Source: DATHBP01 sp035296085
Lineage (GTDB): Bacteria; Actinomycetota; Actinomycetes; Propionibacteriales; Nocardioidaceae
Length of the DNA: 27,464 bases
Direction: 5' to 3'
Assembly (NCBI GenBank): GCA_035296085.1
Contig: DATHBP010000099.1
Span: 1 to 27,464, forward strand
Part shown: positions 15,861 through 24,425 of the stretch, one piece after another
How positions within the stretch are numbered: position 1 is the first letter of the stretch
Layout: every line of letters begins with the position of its first letter
Translations under genes and position numbers: made by a program
Notes under the pieces: model-generated
Told to the model about the DNA's origin: nothing
Databases searched by the model: none
Seen by the model: the letters and a program-made list of their open reading frames with translations, nothing else

Positions 15861-15879
15861 GACCAGCACTGCGCTGGTC
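15861..15879 (-). terminator. Possible terminator hairpin after ptrB
   Basis: GACCAGC-ACTGC-GCTGGTC is a perfect 7-bp stem with a 5-base loop, in the 108-bp gap between the ptrB stop and the sigma gene start. There is no T run, so it may equally be a regulatory dyad of the sigma gene. Confidence 0.3.
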
Positions 15880-15922
15880 GACCACACAGTGAAACGCACG
15901 AGCGCGCCGGGAGATTCCAGGT

Positions 15923-18091
15923 TTACGACGTTTCGTCGCTCGTGGCGGGCGGCGGTAGCGGCTCGTGCGGAGCGTCGAGGACGTCGATCACCCATGCGGA
16001 GGTGAAAGCGCGCTCTCGCCACGCATCGTAGCGCCCTGAAGGCCCTGCGTGACCAGCTTCCATCTCAATTTTTAGCAGAATCGGGCGATTCCCGGTGTTC
16101 ATCGTCCGCAGCCTGGCCACCCATTTCGCCGGTTCCACATAGAGCACCCGGGTGTCGTTGAAGCTGGTGACGGCGAGGATCGCCGGGTAGTCCTTCGCCG
16201 CCACGTTCTCATACGGCGAGTAGGACTTGATGTACGCGTACGCCTCCGGGTCGTGCAACGGGTCGCCCCACTCCTCCCACTCCGTGACGGTCAACGGCAG
16301 TGACGGATCGAGGATCGAGGTGAGCGCGTCCACGAACGGCACCTCGGCCACGATGCCGGCGAACAGCTCCGGGGCCAGGTTCGCGACGGCGCCCATGAGC
16401 AGCCCGCCGGCGCTCCCGCCCTGGGCAACGAGCCGCGCCGGGGTCGTCCAGCCGCTGTCCAGCAGGTGCCTTGCGCAGGTCACGAAGTCGGTGAACGTAT
16501 TGCGCTTCGCGCCGAGCTTGCCCTCTTCGTACCAGCGCCGGCCCATCTCGCCGCCGCCGCGGACGTGGGCGATCACGAACACGACCCCTCGGTCGAGCAA
16601 CGACAGCCGCGGGATGGCGAAGGACGGGTCGATGCTGATCTCGTAGGAGCCGTACCCGTAGAGCAGCACCGGGGCGTTGCCGTCTCGGCCCACGTCCCGG
16701 CGGCGCACGATCGACATCGGGATCTTCGTCCCGTCCTCGGCGGTCGCCCACTCCCGATGCTGCACATAGTGGCTGGGGTCGTAGCCGCCGAGAACCGGCT
16801 GTTGCTTGAGCAGCGTCCGCTGCCCGGTGGGTAGATGGAAGTCGTACACCGAGGACGGCGTGACGAACGAGGTGTACGCGAAGCGGAACGTCGGCTGGTC
16901 GAATTCCGGGTTGCCCGCCGGGCCGGCGCTGTAGAGCTCCTCGTCGAACTCGATCTCGTAAGGGTCGCCGTAACCGTCCGCAACAAGGGGAAGGACTCGC
17001 AGCCCGGTGAGGCCCTGCTGTCGATGGCTCACCACCACGTGCGTCGCGAACGCATCGACACCGAGCAGCCGGGTGCTGTGGTCGCCGGCGATCAGTGGCC
17101 GCCAGTTGTGCGGGCCAGGGTCCTCGACCGGCGCCTCGGCCAGTGCGAAGTTCTCCGCACCGTCGTTGTGCAGCACCAGGAAGCGGTCCTCACCCGCTAC
17201 GACCGCGTGCTCGACGCCGTACTCGATGCCGTGCCGCCGCTCGGCCAGCATCTGGAACTCGGCATCTGACGCCGCCGAGTCGAGGAACCGGATCTCGCTG
17301 GTTGTCACCGAGGACACGTCGACGAAGACGAAGCGGTCGCTTCGTGAGCTGCTGACGTGCACCCCGAACATCTCGTCCGGCTCCTCGTGCACGATCTCGT
17401 CCTGCTCGGCGGCGGTTCCCAGCCGGTGGCGCCACACCCGGTACGGCCGCCACGCCTCGTTGACCGTGACATAGAAGAGGCTCTCGTTGTCGGCGGTCCA
17501 TGCCGACCCGTACTGGGCGCCGGGAATCTCGTCCGTCAGCAGCTCGCCGGTCGTCAGGTCCTTGAACCGCACGGTGAACCGTTCGTCGCCGCGGAGGTCT
17601 ACGGAGAAGGCGAGTAGTGAGCCGTCCGGGCTGACGTCGAAGGTTCCGAGCGCGAAGAACTCGCCGCCTTCGGCCAACACGTTGCCGTCCAGCAGCACCT
17701 GCTCGCCGTCGACGACCTCGCCGGGCTCCGGCGCCGGCGGAGTGCGGTCGTCCGGGGCGCGGACCGGACAGCGACAGTGGATCGCGTACTGCTTGCCCTC
17801 CTCGGTCCGGCTGTAGTACCACCACGCTCCCTTGCGGGCCGGCACGGACAGGTCCGTCTCCTGCGTCCGCTCCTTGATCTCCGTGAAGAGTCGCTCGCGC
17901 AGCCCAGCGAGCCGGCCCGTCAGTGCCTCTGTGTAGGCGTTCTCCGCCTCCAGGTGGGCACGCACCTCACGGTTCGACTTGTCCCGCAGCCACTCGTAAG
18001 GGTCGACAACCGTGTCGCCGTGAAAGCTGCGCTCGTGGGGGCGCTGCGCTGCGATCGGGGGAGCGGGCGTGGCGATGGTGTCCTGGGTCAT
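15923..18091 (-). CDS. ptrB: Oligopeptidase B (S9A prolyl oligopeptidase family)
   Basis: 722 aa, near the family's usual 690-720. Serine peptidase that cuts short peptides after Arg/Lys. An N-terminal beta-propeller (about residues 70-430) shields a C-terminal alpha/beta hydrolase domain. The catalytic triad is visible: Ser560 in GGSAGGLLMG, Asp646 in SFNDTRVLY and His681 in EAGHAGPSGRYD. RGGGEMGRRWYEEGK and NTFTDFVTCARHL are S9A landmarks. No signal peptide, so cytoplasmic. The ATG at 18091 lacks a Shine-Dalgarno. It diverges from pxpA with only 59 bp between, hinting at joint control. Confidence 0.93.
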   Translation of the reverse strand: MTQDTIATPAPPIAAQRPHERSFHGDTVVDPYEWLRDKSNREVRAHLEAENAYTEALTGRLAGLRERLFTEIKERTQETDLSVPARKGAWWYYSRTEEGKQYAIHCRCPVRAPDDRTPPAPEPGEVVDGEQVLLDGNVLAEGGEFFALGTFDVSPDGSLLAFSVDLRGDERFTVRFKDLTTGELLTDEIPGAQYGSAWTADNESLFYVTVNEAWRPYRVWRHRLGTAAEQDEIVHEEPDEMFGVHVSSSRSDRFVFVDVSSVTTSEIRFLDSAASDAEFQMLAERRHGIEYGVEHAVVAGEDRFLVLHNDGAENFALAEAPVEDPGPHNWRPLIAGDHSTRLLGVDAFATHVVVSHRQQGLTGLRVLPLVADGYGDPYEIEFDEELYSAGPAGNPEFDQPTFRFAYTSFVTPSSVYDFHLPTGQRTLLKQQPVLGGYDPSHYVQHREWATAEDGTKIPMSIVRRRDVGRDGNAPVLLYGYGSYEISIDPSFAIPRLSLLDRGVVFVIAHVRGGGEMGRRWYEEGKLGAKRNTFTDFVTCARHLLDSGWTTPARLVAQGGSAGGLLMGAVANLAPELFAGIVAEVPFVDALTSILDPSLPLTVTEWEEWGDPLHDPEAYAYIKSYSPYENVAAKDYPAILAVTSFNDTRVLYVEPAKWVARLRTMNTGNRPILLKIEMEAGHAGPSGRYDAWRERAFTSAWVIDVLDAPHEPLPPPATSDETS

Positions 18092-18099
18092 GGCCCGCG

Positions 18100-18144
18100 A
18101 CGCTACCCGGTCAGCATTCCGGGCCGGCTCGTCGGCGTCAGAAT
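18100..18144. promoter_or_regulatory. Divergent leaderless-type promoters of ptrB and pxpABC
   Basis: On minus, TAGCGT (18105-18100) is 8 bases before the ptrB ATG. On plus, CAGAAT (18139-18144) is 6 bases before the pxpA ATG. Neither start has a Shine-Dalgarno. The whole control region is 59 bp, so the two promoters must overlap upstream and may be co-regulated. Confidence 0.4.
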
Positions 18145-18150
18145 GCTCTC

Positions 18151-18897
18151 ATGTCGGCGCCAGCGATCGACCTGAACGCCGATCTCGGCGAAGGTGTGAC
18201 CGATGACGACGCCCTGCTCGAGGTTGTGACGAGTGCCAACGTGGCGTGCGGCTTCCACGCCGGGGATGTGGCGACCATGCGGCGGGTGTGCGAAGGCGCC
18301 AAGGCGCGGGGCGTGCGGATCGGCGCTCAGGTCTCCTACCGCGACCGAGCAGGCTTCGGTCGGCGCGACCTGGAGGTTGACCGGGTGACGCTGCGCGCCG
18401 ATGTCGCCGAGCAGCTGGGCGCCTTGGCGGAGATCGCCGAGCAGAGCGGCGCGACCGTGCGCTACGTCAAGCCGCACGGTGCCCTCTACAACCGAGCCGG
18501 ATGGGACGACGAGCAAGCCGGTGCCGTCATCGACGCAGTCCGCGCGCATGGACCGCTGCCCGTGCTGGGGCTGCCGGGCGCACGGCTGCTGGCAGCCGCC
18601 GAGAGAGCAGGTCTCACCGCGGTGGCGGAGGCGTTCGCGGACCGCGCCTACACCGCTGTCGGGACACTGGTCCCTCGCAACGTCCCCGGTGCGGTGATCA
18701 GCGACCCGGGCGAGGTGGCTGATCGGGCCGTGCGGATCGCGCTGACCGGCCGCGTTGCCAGCATCGACGGCGTCGAGGTGGCGACTCCCGCCCGCTCGAT
18801 CTGCCTACACGGCGACACGCCCCATGCCGCCGAGCTCGCGGCCCGGGTCCGCGCTGCCCTCGCTGCCGCCGGCGTGCTGGTGCGGGCGTTCACGTGA
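18151..18897 (+). CDS. pxpA: 5-oxoprolinase subunit A (LamB/YcsF family)
   Basis: 248 aa, the usual length. With PxpB and PxpC it performs ATP-dependent opening of 5-oxoproline (pyroglutamate) to glutamate. Family landmarks are IDLNADLGEG at residues 6-15, ANVACGFHAGD, IGAQVSYRDRAGFGRR, VKPHGALYN and EAFADRAYTAVGTLVPR, and a C-terminal ARSICLHGDTPHA. The start is ATG at 18151; the open frame upstream to 17923 overlaps ptrB and is not like the family. The stop is 10 bases before pxpB. First gene of pxpABC. Confidence 0.94.
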   Translation: MSAPAIDLNADLGEGVTDDDALLEVVTSANVACGFHAGDVATMRRVCEGAKARGVRIGAQVSYRDRAGFGRRDLEVDRVTLRADVAEQLGALAEIAEQSGATVRYVKPHGALYNRAGWDDEQAGAVIDAVRAHGPLPVLGLPGARLLAAAERAGLTAVAEAFADRAYTAVGTLVPRNVPGAVISDPGEVADRAVRIALTGRVASIDGVEVATPARSICLHGDTPHAAELAARVRAALAAAGVLVRAFT

Positions 18898-18907
18898 CGG
18901 AGGTCGG

Positions 18908-19507
18908 ATGAGGGTCATCCGGGTCGGTGAACACGCGCTGCTCGTCGAGGTCGACGACTTCGCGGAGGCCCAGGCGCTGTATGCGCAGGCGCAGAAGTAC
19001 TGCTCCGCCGTCGACGTGGTGCCCGGCGCGCGCACCGTGCTGTTCGACGGGGTCGGCGACCCCGACGCGCTCGCCGAGCAGCTGCCCGGTTGGTCGCTGA
19101 CCGCTGCGGAGACCCTGAGCGGCCCCGTGGTCGAGGTCCCTACCCGCTACGACGGTGACGACCTTACGGAGGTGGCCCGGCACTGGGGGAGCAGCCCGGC
19201 CGAGGTGGTGCGCACGCACTCGGAGACGCTCTTCACGGTCGCCTTCTGCGGCTTCGCGCCGGGGTTCGCGTACTGCATCGGGCTGCCCGTACAGCTCGCG
19301 GTTCCGCGCCGCGCCTCGCCGCGTTCACGGGTCCCCGCCGGAGCGGTCGGTCTGGCTGACGCCTACACCGGCGTCTACCCCCGAGCGACACCCGGTGGAT
19401 GGCAGCTCATCGGCCACACCGATATCACGCTCTGGAACCCCGTTGCGGACCCGCCCGCACTGCTCACCCCCGGGACGCGGGTCCGGTTCGTTCCGGTCGA
19501 CCGATGA
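18908..19507 (+). CDS. pxpB: 5-oxoprolinase subunit B (allophanate hydrolase subunit 1 / KipI family)
   Basis: 199 aa. AHS1-domain protein; its complex with PxpC forms the catalytic part of 5-oxoprolinase. Landmarks are GEHALLVEVDD, VEVPTRYDGDDLTEVARHWG, FTVAFCGFAPGFAYCIGLP, PRRASPRSRVPAGAVGLAD and YTGVYPRATPGGWQLIGHT. The ATG at 18908 is preceded by GGAGG 4 bases away. Its TGA overlaps the pxpC ATG. The older names KipI (kinase inhibitor) and urea amidolyase-like are alternatives, but the trio with pxpA points to oxoprolinase. Confidence 0.94.
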   Translation: MRVIRVGEHALLVEVDDFAEAQALYAQAQKYCSAVDVVPGARTVLFDGVGDPDALAEQLPGWSLTAAETLSGPVVEVPTRYDGDDLTEVARHWGSSPAEVVRTHSETLFTVAFCGFAPGFAYCIGLPVQLAVPRRASPRSRVPAGAVGLADAYTGVYPRATPGGWQLIGHTDITLWNPVADPPALLTPGTRVRFVPVDR

Positions 19508-20364
19508 GGTGGCTGGACGTGCTGGCGTCCGGTCTGCTCAGCACGTGCCAGGACTCCGGTCGGCCGGGCTGGGCTCACCTCGGAGTTCCGCGCTCCGGAG
19601 CGCTGGACGGCCCGGCGTACGAGCTCGCCAACCGCTTGGTCGGCAACCCTGCGTCGGCGGCGGTTCTCGAGTCGACGCTCGGCGGGCTGGCAGTGCGCTC
19701 CAGCACACCCATGGTGGTAGCGCTGACCGGTGCAATGGCCGACCTGGTCGTTGGCGGCAGGGTGTGCGCATGGGGAGAGCCCGTACCGGTGGCCGCCGGT
19801 GAGACCGTCGAGATCTCGGCCCCCAGATGGGGTGTCCGCAGCTACCTGGCGGTCGCTGGCGGCATCGCCGTCGAGCCGGTGCTGGGCAGCCGGTCCACCG
19901 ACCTGCTGTCCGGAACCGGTCCCGCTCCGCTGCGCGCCGCTGACCGGCTCCCGCTCGGCGATCCGGGCTCCGCGCCGAGACCCGTGGACGTGGCGCTGTT
20001 CCTGGCGCCCCCCGACCCCGCTTGGCTGCGGCTGTCGTGGGGGCCGCGGCACGAATGGTTCGTCCGCGCGGACCGAGAGAGGTTCGCGGCCACCACATAC
20101 GTCGTGACCCAGCAGTCCAACCGGGTGGGCGTTGGGCTCACCGGGTTCGCCGTCGGGCGCCACCGCGACGACGAGCTGCCCAGCGAGGGGCTCGTGCTGG
20201 GTGCCGTCCAGATCCCACCGGACGGGCAGCCGGTGATCTTCCTCGCCGACCACCCGACGACCGGCGGCTACCCGGTGATCGGCGTCGTGGCGACCGACGA
20301 CCTGGCGACCTGCGCTCAGCTCGCGCCCGGTGCGCGGGTCAGGTTCCGAGCTCCCGCACAGTGA
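19504..20364 (+). CDS. pxpC: 5-oxoprolinase subunit C (allophanate hydrolase subunit 2 / KipA family)
   Basis: 286 aa. Biotin-independent AHS2-domain protein that pairs with PxpB. Landmarks are STCQDSGRPGWAHLGVPRSG, GPAYELANRLVGNP, ESTLGG, YLAVAGGI, SNRVGVGLTG, SEGLVLGAVQIPPDGQPVIF and DHPTTGGYPVIGVV, in the order seen throughout the family. The start overlaps the pxpB stop as ATGA, so translation is coupled. The final 26 bases overlap the end of convergent dinB. Confidence 0.94.
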   Translation: MRWLDVLASGLLSTCQDSGRPGWAHLGVPRSGALDGPAYELANRLVGNPASAAVLESTLGGLAVRSSTPMVVALTGAMADLVVGGRVCAWGEPVPVAAGETVEISAPRWGVRSYLAVAGGIAVEPVLGSRSTDLLSGTGPAPLRAADRLPLGDPGSAPRPVDVALFLAPPDPAWLRLSWGPRHEWFVRADRERFAATTYVVTQQSNRVGVGLTGFAVGRHRDDELPSEGLVLGAVQIPPDGQPVIFLADHPTTGGYPVIGVVATDDLATCAQLAPGARVRFRAPAQ

Positions 20365-21670
20365 GCTGCGGGTCGCTGGCCGCGAAGGTCCGCACGGGTC
20401 CAGGGCGGGTCCGAGCGGTCTCGAACCGGATGGTCACCCGGCCGGCGCCGGACCCCCAAACCCAGCCTGGCCCGTATGCACCATGCTCGACGTCCATTCC
20501 CGCGATCCACCGCGAACCGGGCGGCGGGCCGCCGGTCTGCGGCGTTGACGGCGGGGCGGCAGAAAGCCGCTCGTCCTCTGCCTGGTCGTCGGCGGGATAG
20601 GCGGAGAACAAGTCCGCCTGCGTCCACTCGGCAAGGCTCGACACCCCGACACCCACCAGCCGGACCCCGCCGGAGACGTCCATCTCGGTCAGCAGAGTTG
20701 CGGCCAGCCGGGTCACCACACGGGCGTCGTCGGTGGGACCGGGCAGGCTCGTCGAGCGGGTGTGGGTCGAGAAGTCGTGCCGTCGAATCTTCACGGTCAC
20801 CGTGCGACCCGACAGCCCTGCTGCACGCAGCCGCTCGCACACCCGTTCGGCATGGCGCTCCACGATCGCACTGAGCAATGACCGGTCCACGATGTCGTGT
20901 TCGAAGGTGTCCTCGACGCTGACCGACTTCGACTCCCGCTCGGAGCGGACAACTCGCTCGTCCTCGGCGCGTGCCAGCCGCGCCAGCGAACCACCCGCGG
21001 CCTTTCCCAGCATGGACACAAGCTCGTCTTCAGGCACCCGCTGGAGCTCCGCCACCGTATGCACGCCGATCCGGTGTAGGCGCTGCGACGTTGCCGGCCC
21101 GACGCCCGGCAGCACCGAGACCGGCAGCGGCGCCAGCAGCTCTCGCTCGGAGCCGGCCGGGACGACGACGAGGCCGTCTGGCTTTCGCAGCTCGCTGGCG
21201 ATCTTCGCGAGGAGCTTGGTGGTGGCGACACCGACCGAGCAGGTCAGCCCACCGGTGACCCGCGACACGTCGACCTTGAGCCGCCGGGCCGCGGCTGTCA
21301 CGTCACGCACCGTCGGCAGCGGCCGCGGGCTTACCGCCAGGTCGACGAATGCCTCGTCGAACGACAATGGCTCGACTGCCGGCGAGAGCTCGGCAAGCAC
21401 TTCCATCACCGCCTGGCTTACGACCCGGTAGACGTCGAACCGCCCGGCCAGGAAAGCGGCGTGCGGGCAGCGGGAGCGGGCCTCCGCCATCGACATCGCC
21501 GAGCCCACCCCGAACTGGCGCGCCTCGTACGAAGCGGTGGCCACCACTCCTCGACCGCCCAGCCCGCCGACTACGACCGGCTTTCCACGCAGCGACGGCT
21601 TGTCCCGCTGCTCGACGGCGGCGAAGAACGCGTCGAGGTCGACATGCAAGACCAGTGGCTGTCCACCCAC
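20339..21670 (-). CDS. dinB: DNA polymerase IV (Y-family)
   Basis: 443 aa from the GTG at 21670. Error-prone polymerase that copies past damaged bases. Catalytic residues are Asp11 in HVDLDAFF and Asp105-Glu106 in SFDEAFVDL. Landmarks are KPVVVGG, YEARQFGVGSAM, the helix-hairpin-helix LPGVGPATSQRLHRIGV and the little-finger domain VRSERESKSVSVEDTF. The C-terminal extension (DVEHGAYGPGWVWGSGAGRV then TIRFET) is the actinobacterial DinB type. The frame runs upstream to 21988 inside the DUF4192 gene. I chose 21670 because the family begins a few residues before the first Asp and GACAAT lies 6 bases upstream; GTG at 21694 is an alternative. No clear LexA box seen. Confidence 0.93.
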   Translation of the reverse strand: MGGQPLVLHVDLDAFFAAVEQRDKPSLRGKPVVVGGLGGRGVVATASYEARQFGVGSAMSMAEARSRCPHAAFLAGRFDVYRVVSQAVMEVLAELSPAVEPLSFDEAFVDLAVSPRPLPTVRDVTAAARRLKVDVSRVTGGLTCSVGVATTKLLAKIASELRKPDGLVVVPAGSERELLAPLPVSVLPGVGPATSQRLHRIGVHTVAELQRVPEDELVSMLGKAAGGSLARLARAEDERVVRSERESKSVSVEDTFEHDIVDRSLLSAIVERHAERVCERLRAAGLSGRTVTVKIRRHDFSTHTRSTSLPGPTDDARVVTRLAATLLTEMDVSGGVRLVGVGVSSLAEWTQADLFSAYPADDQAEDERLSAAPPSTPQTGGPPPGSRWIAGMDVEHGAYGPGWVWGSGAGRVTIRFETARTRPGPVRTFAASDPQLTVRELGT

Positions 21671-21746
21671 TAGGGCATTGTCGAGGTAGTCCACAGCCGC
21701 CCGTGGAACGTTCGCGGCAGCAGCAGAACGTGGCGAACCTGTCCGC

Positions 21747-22781
21747 GTGAGCCGATCGCCAGCACCCGACATCGTCGCTCGTCGGCCCGAGGACGTCTTG
21801 GCGACCGTGCCGTATCTCCTCGGGTTCCATCCGAGCGAGAGCCTCGTAGTGATCGCCATGCGTCCGCGCCGCAACCGCATCGCATGCACCATGCGGGTGG
21901 ATCTCCCTCCGGTGCCGGCCATCGGAGCCGTGGTGGAGCAGATGCTGGCTGCGGCGAGCAACTGCCGGGCGAGCCGGCTGTTGGTCATTGCCTACAGCGC
22001 GGCACCGGAGCCGGCCGAGGACGTGGCAGCCCAAGCGGCGGCGGCGTTCGAGGCTGCCGGCCTTGCCGTGGTCGCGACATGGCGCTGCGACGGGTCGCGC
22101 TGGTGGTGCTGCTGCGGGTCGGAGCCGGGTTGCTGCCCCGAGGAGGGCACGCGCTTTGACGCCACGGCACAACGATGCGCAGCCGAGGCGGTGTCGCGCG
22201 GGTTGGTCGCGCTGCCCAGCCGCTCAGAGCTGGCGGCATCAATCGCTGGTCCCCCGGCAGCGCACGCCGCGCGGATGGCGGCGCTCACCGTGCGTGCCGA
22301 GGCTGCGCTCACCGCCGATGCCGGCGCAAGCCAGCCGGAGACAGCTCTGGACCTGGACGGCCAGCGCTATGTCGAGTGGTTCGTGACGGCGTTCGTCCGG
22401 CGCCGGCACCAGCTGAGCGACGCCGAGATCGCCCAGTTGAGCGCGTGGCTGCGCCGCATCCCGGTGCGCGACGCTGCCTGGTGCCTGCTCGACCGGGCCA
22501 GGATCGAGCCGCACATCGACCTGTGGCAACAGGTCACGCGCCGGGCGGCCCCCGGATACGTCGCCGCACCGGGTGCGTTGCTGGCGTTCGCCGCCTGGCT
22601 GGCCGGCCGTGGCGCACTCGCCCTGTGCGCTCTGGACCGGGTCTTCGCCGACGACCCGGCTTACTCGATGGGACGTCTCATCGACCAGACCCTGGCCGCC
22701 GGGTTGCCGCCGTCGGCGTGGGAGCCGATGGACGCTGACTGGTTGCGAGCGGCGACTGAGACACGGGTAGAGGGCTCGTGA
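21747..22781 (+). CDS. DUF4192 domain protein
   Basis: 344 aa. Actinobacterial family of unknown function. Landmarks are the N-terminal RRPEDVLATVPYLLGFHPSE and SLVVIAM, and the Cys-rich WWCCCGSEPGCCPEEGT (about residues 115-131), an enlarged form of the CxDPxCCPxxGT motif of the family that may bind metal. The C-terminal half is helical with many Trp and Ala. The start is GTG at 21747; there is no Shine-Dalgarno, but GAACCT lies 6 bases upstream. It diverges from dinB across 76 bp. Confidence 0.85.
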   Translation: MSRSPAPDIVARRPEDVLATVPYLLGFHPSESLVVIAMRPRRNRIACTMRVDLPPVPAIGAVVEQMLAAASNCRASRLLVIAYSAAPEPAEDVAAQAAAAFEAAGLAVVATWRCDGSRWWCCCGSEPGCCPEEGTRFDATAQRCAAEAVSRGLVALPSRSELAASIAGPPAAHAARMAALTVRAEAALTADAGASQPETALDLDGQRYVEWFVTAFVRRRHQLSDAEIAQLSAWLRRIPVRDAAWCLLDRARIEPHIDLWQQVTRRAAPGYVAAPGALLAFAAWLAGRGALALCALDRVFADDPAYSMGRLIDQTLAAGLPPSAWEPMDADWLRAATETRVEGS

Positions 22782-22874
22782 GGGGTGCCGTGACGTGCCG
22801 ATGGCTCAACCGTCAGACTCGGGTAGGCGACGTGGCGACCGGGCCGCGTCCACGACCGGGCCGAGGGAGGGCAC

Positions 22875-24353
22875 ATGGGGCAAGAGGTCGAGAGCCGGCA
22901 GTTCACCAGAGAGGACCGCCGCAACTACCGAGCGAAGGTGCGTCGCTGCCTGGACGTGTTCGCTCGGATGCTTCGCGACGCCGCTTTCGACTTCGAGCGG
23001 CCGATGACCGGCCTGGAGATCGAGTTCAACCTCGTTGACGAGAAGTATGACCCGGCGATGAAGAACATGGAGGCGCTCGAGGCGATCTGTGACCCCGACT
23101 TCCAGACCGAGCTCGGTCAGTTCAACGTCGAGATCAACGTCGCGCCACGCCGGCTGAGCAACGGCGGCTTCACCGGCTTCGAGGACGGCGTCCGGGCCAG
23201 CCTCAACTCGGCCGAGGAGAAGGCGAGCAAGGTCGGCGCGCACATGGTGATGGTGGGCATTCTGCCGACTCTGATGCCCGAACACATGACTGCCGAGGCG
23301 ATCTCCCCGAACCCGCGCTATGCGCTGTTGAGTGACCAGATTCTCGCCGCGCGGGGCGAGGACATATCGCTGTCGATTCGCGGTGTCGAGCGCCTCGAGA
23401 CGACGACCGACTCGATCATGCCCGAGGCGGCCTGCACGAGCACCCAGTTCCATCTCCAGGTGAGCCCCGAGGACTTCCCGGCCTACTGGAACGCCGCGCA
23501 GGCGATGGCCGGTGTCCAGGTGGCCGCGTGTGCCAACTCACCGTTTTTGGTCGGCAAGGAGCTGTGGCGCGAGACCCGTATCGCTTTGTTCCAGCAGGCC
23601 ACCGACACCCGCAGCGAGGAGCTCATGGCGCAAGGGGTCCGGCCGCGAGTGTGGTTCGGGGAGCGCTGGATCACCTCGATCTTCGACTTGTTCGAGGAGA
23701 ACGTCCGGTTCTTCCCGGCGCTGCTGCCCATTCTCGATGACGAGGACCCCGTCGAGGTCCTCGATCGCGGGGACACACCTTCGTTGGCGGAGCTGCGCCT
23801 CCACAACGGAACGATCTACCGCTGGAACCGCCCCGTCTACGACGTCGTCAACGACACACCCCACCTGCGGGTCGAGAACCGCACCCTTCCGGCCGGGCCG
23901 AGTGTTGTGGACACCATGGCGAACGCCGCCTTCTACTTCGGGCTGGTCCGGCGGCTGGCGGAGGACGACCGTCCGTTGTGGTCGCAGATGTCGTTCAGCG
24001 CGGCCGAGGACAACTTCCACGCCGGCGCACGGCATGGCATCGAGGCTCAGGTGTACTGGCCAGGCGTCGGCACCGTGCCTGCGACTGAGCTGATTCTGCG
24101 TCGGCTGCTGCCGATGGCCTACGAGGGGCTCGACGCCTGGGACGTCGACCCAGCCGAGCGTGACCGGCTGCTGGGCATCGTGGAGCAACGCTGCCTGCTC
24201 GGACGCAACGGCGCCACCTGGCAGGTGGAGATGTTCCACCGCCTCTACGACCGTGGCTCGATGAGCCGGCTTGATGCGCTGCGGGAGATGGTGGGTCGCT
24301 ACAGCGAGCACATGCACGCCAACGAGCCCGTGCACGCGTGGACCTTCGGCTAA
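22875..24353 (+). CDS. Glutamate-cysteine-ligase-like (GCS2 family) ATP-dependent carboxylate-amine ligase
   Basis: 492 aa. COG2170-type enzyme that should activate a carboxylate with ATP and join it to an amine. Motifs are MTGLEIEFNLVD (residues about 56-67, metal-binding Glu pair), ELGQFNVEINVAPR, ACTSTQFHLQVSPEDF, LWRETRIALFQQA, RVWFGERW, LRVENRTLPAGPSVVDTMAN and SRLDALREMVGRYSEHMHAN. It is longer than YbdK (about 370 aa) because of a C-terminal half that forms its own actinobacterial subfamily. The ATG at 22875 follows GAGGGAGGG. Its true substrate is unknown; glutathione synthesis should not be assumed in actinobacteria, which typically use mycothiol. Confidence 0.85.
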   Translation: MGQEVESRQFTREDRRNYRAKVRRCLDVFARMLRDAAFDFERPMTGLEIEFNLVDEKYDPAMKNMEALEAICDPDFQTELGQFNVEINVAPRRLSNGGFTGFEDGVRASLNSAEEKASKVGAHMVMVGILPTLMPEHMTAEAISPNPRYALLSDQILAARGEDISLSIRGVERLETTTDSIMPEAACTSTQFHLQVSPEDFPAYWNAAQAMAGVQVAACANSPFLVGKELWRETRIALFQQATDTRSEELMAQGVRPRVWFGERWITSIFDLFEENVRFFPALLPILDDEDPVEVLDRGDTPSLAELRLHNGTIYRWNRPVYDVVNDTPHLRVENRTLPAGPSVVDTMANAAFYFGLVRRLAEDDRPLWSQMSFSAAEDNFHAGARHGIEAQVYWPGVGTVPATELILRRLLPMAYEGLDAWDVDPAERDRLLGIVEQRCLLGRNGATWQVEMFHRLYDRGSMSRLDALREMVGRYSEHMHANEPVHAWTFG

Positions 24354-24413
24354 GCGATCGACTTCGGAATCCGGCTCGCGGGGGGTGCGCTGGCCCACCA
24401 GTTCCCGCGGGGC

Positions 24414-24419
24414 GAGAAT
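24414..24419 (+). promoter_or_regulatory. -10-like GAGAAT for the DUF427 gene
   Basis: GAGAAT lies 6 bases before the ATG at 24426, almost the same arrangement as CAGAAT at pxpA. No Shine-Dalgarno. The 72-bp gap after the GCS2 gene holds nothing else I recognise. Confidence 0.3.
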
Positions 24420-24425
24420 GCACCG

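Noticed and set aside
21706..21713. GAACGTTC next to dinB, considered as a LexA (SOS) box.
   Set aside because: The actinobacterial box needs a 4-base spacer between GAAC and GTTC; here the halves touch.
20341..21988. Long antisense and alternate frames inside livK, polA, rpsA, dinB, ptrB and rpoD, including the 5' extension of dinB to 21988.
   Set aside because: They are Arg/Pro/Ser-rich shadows of well-supported genes, with no domain likeness.
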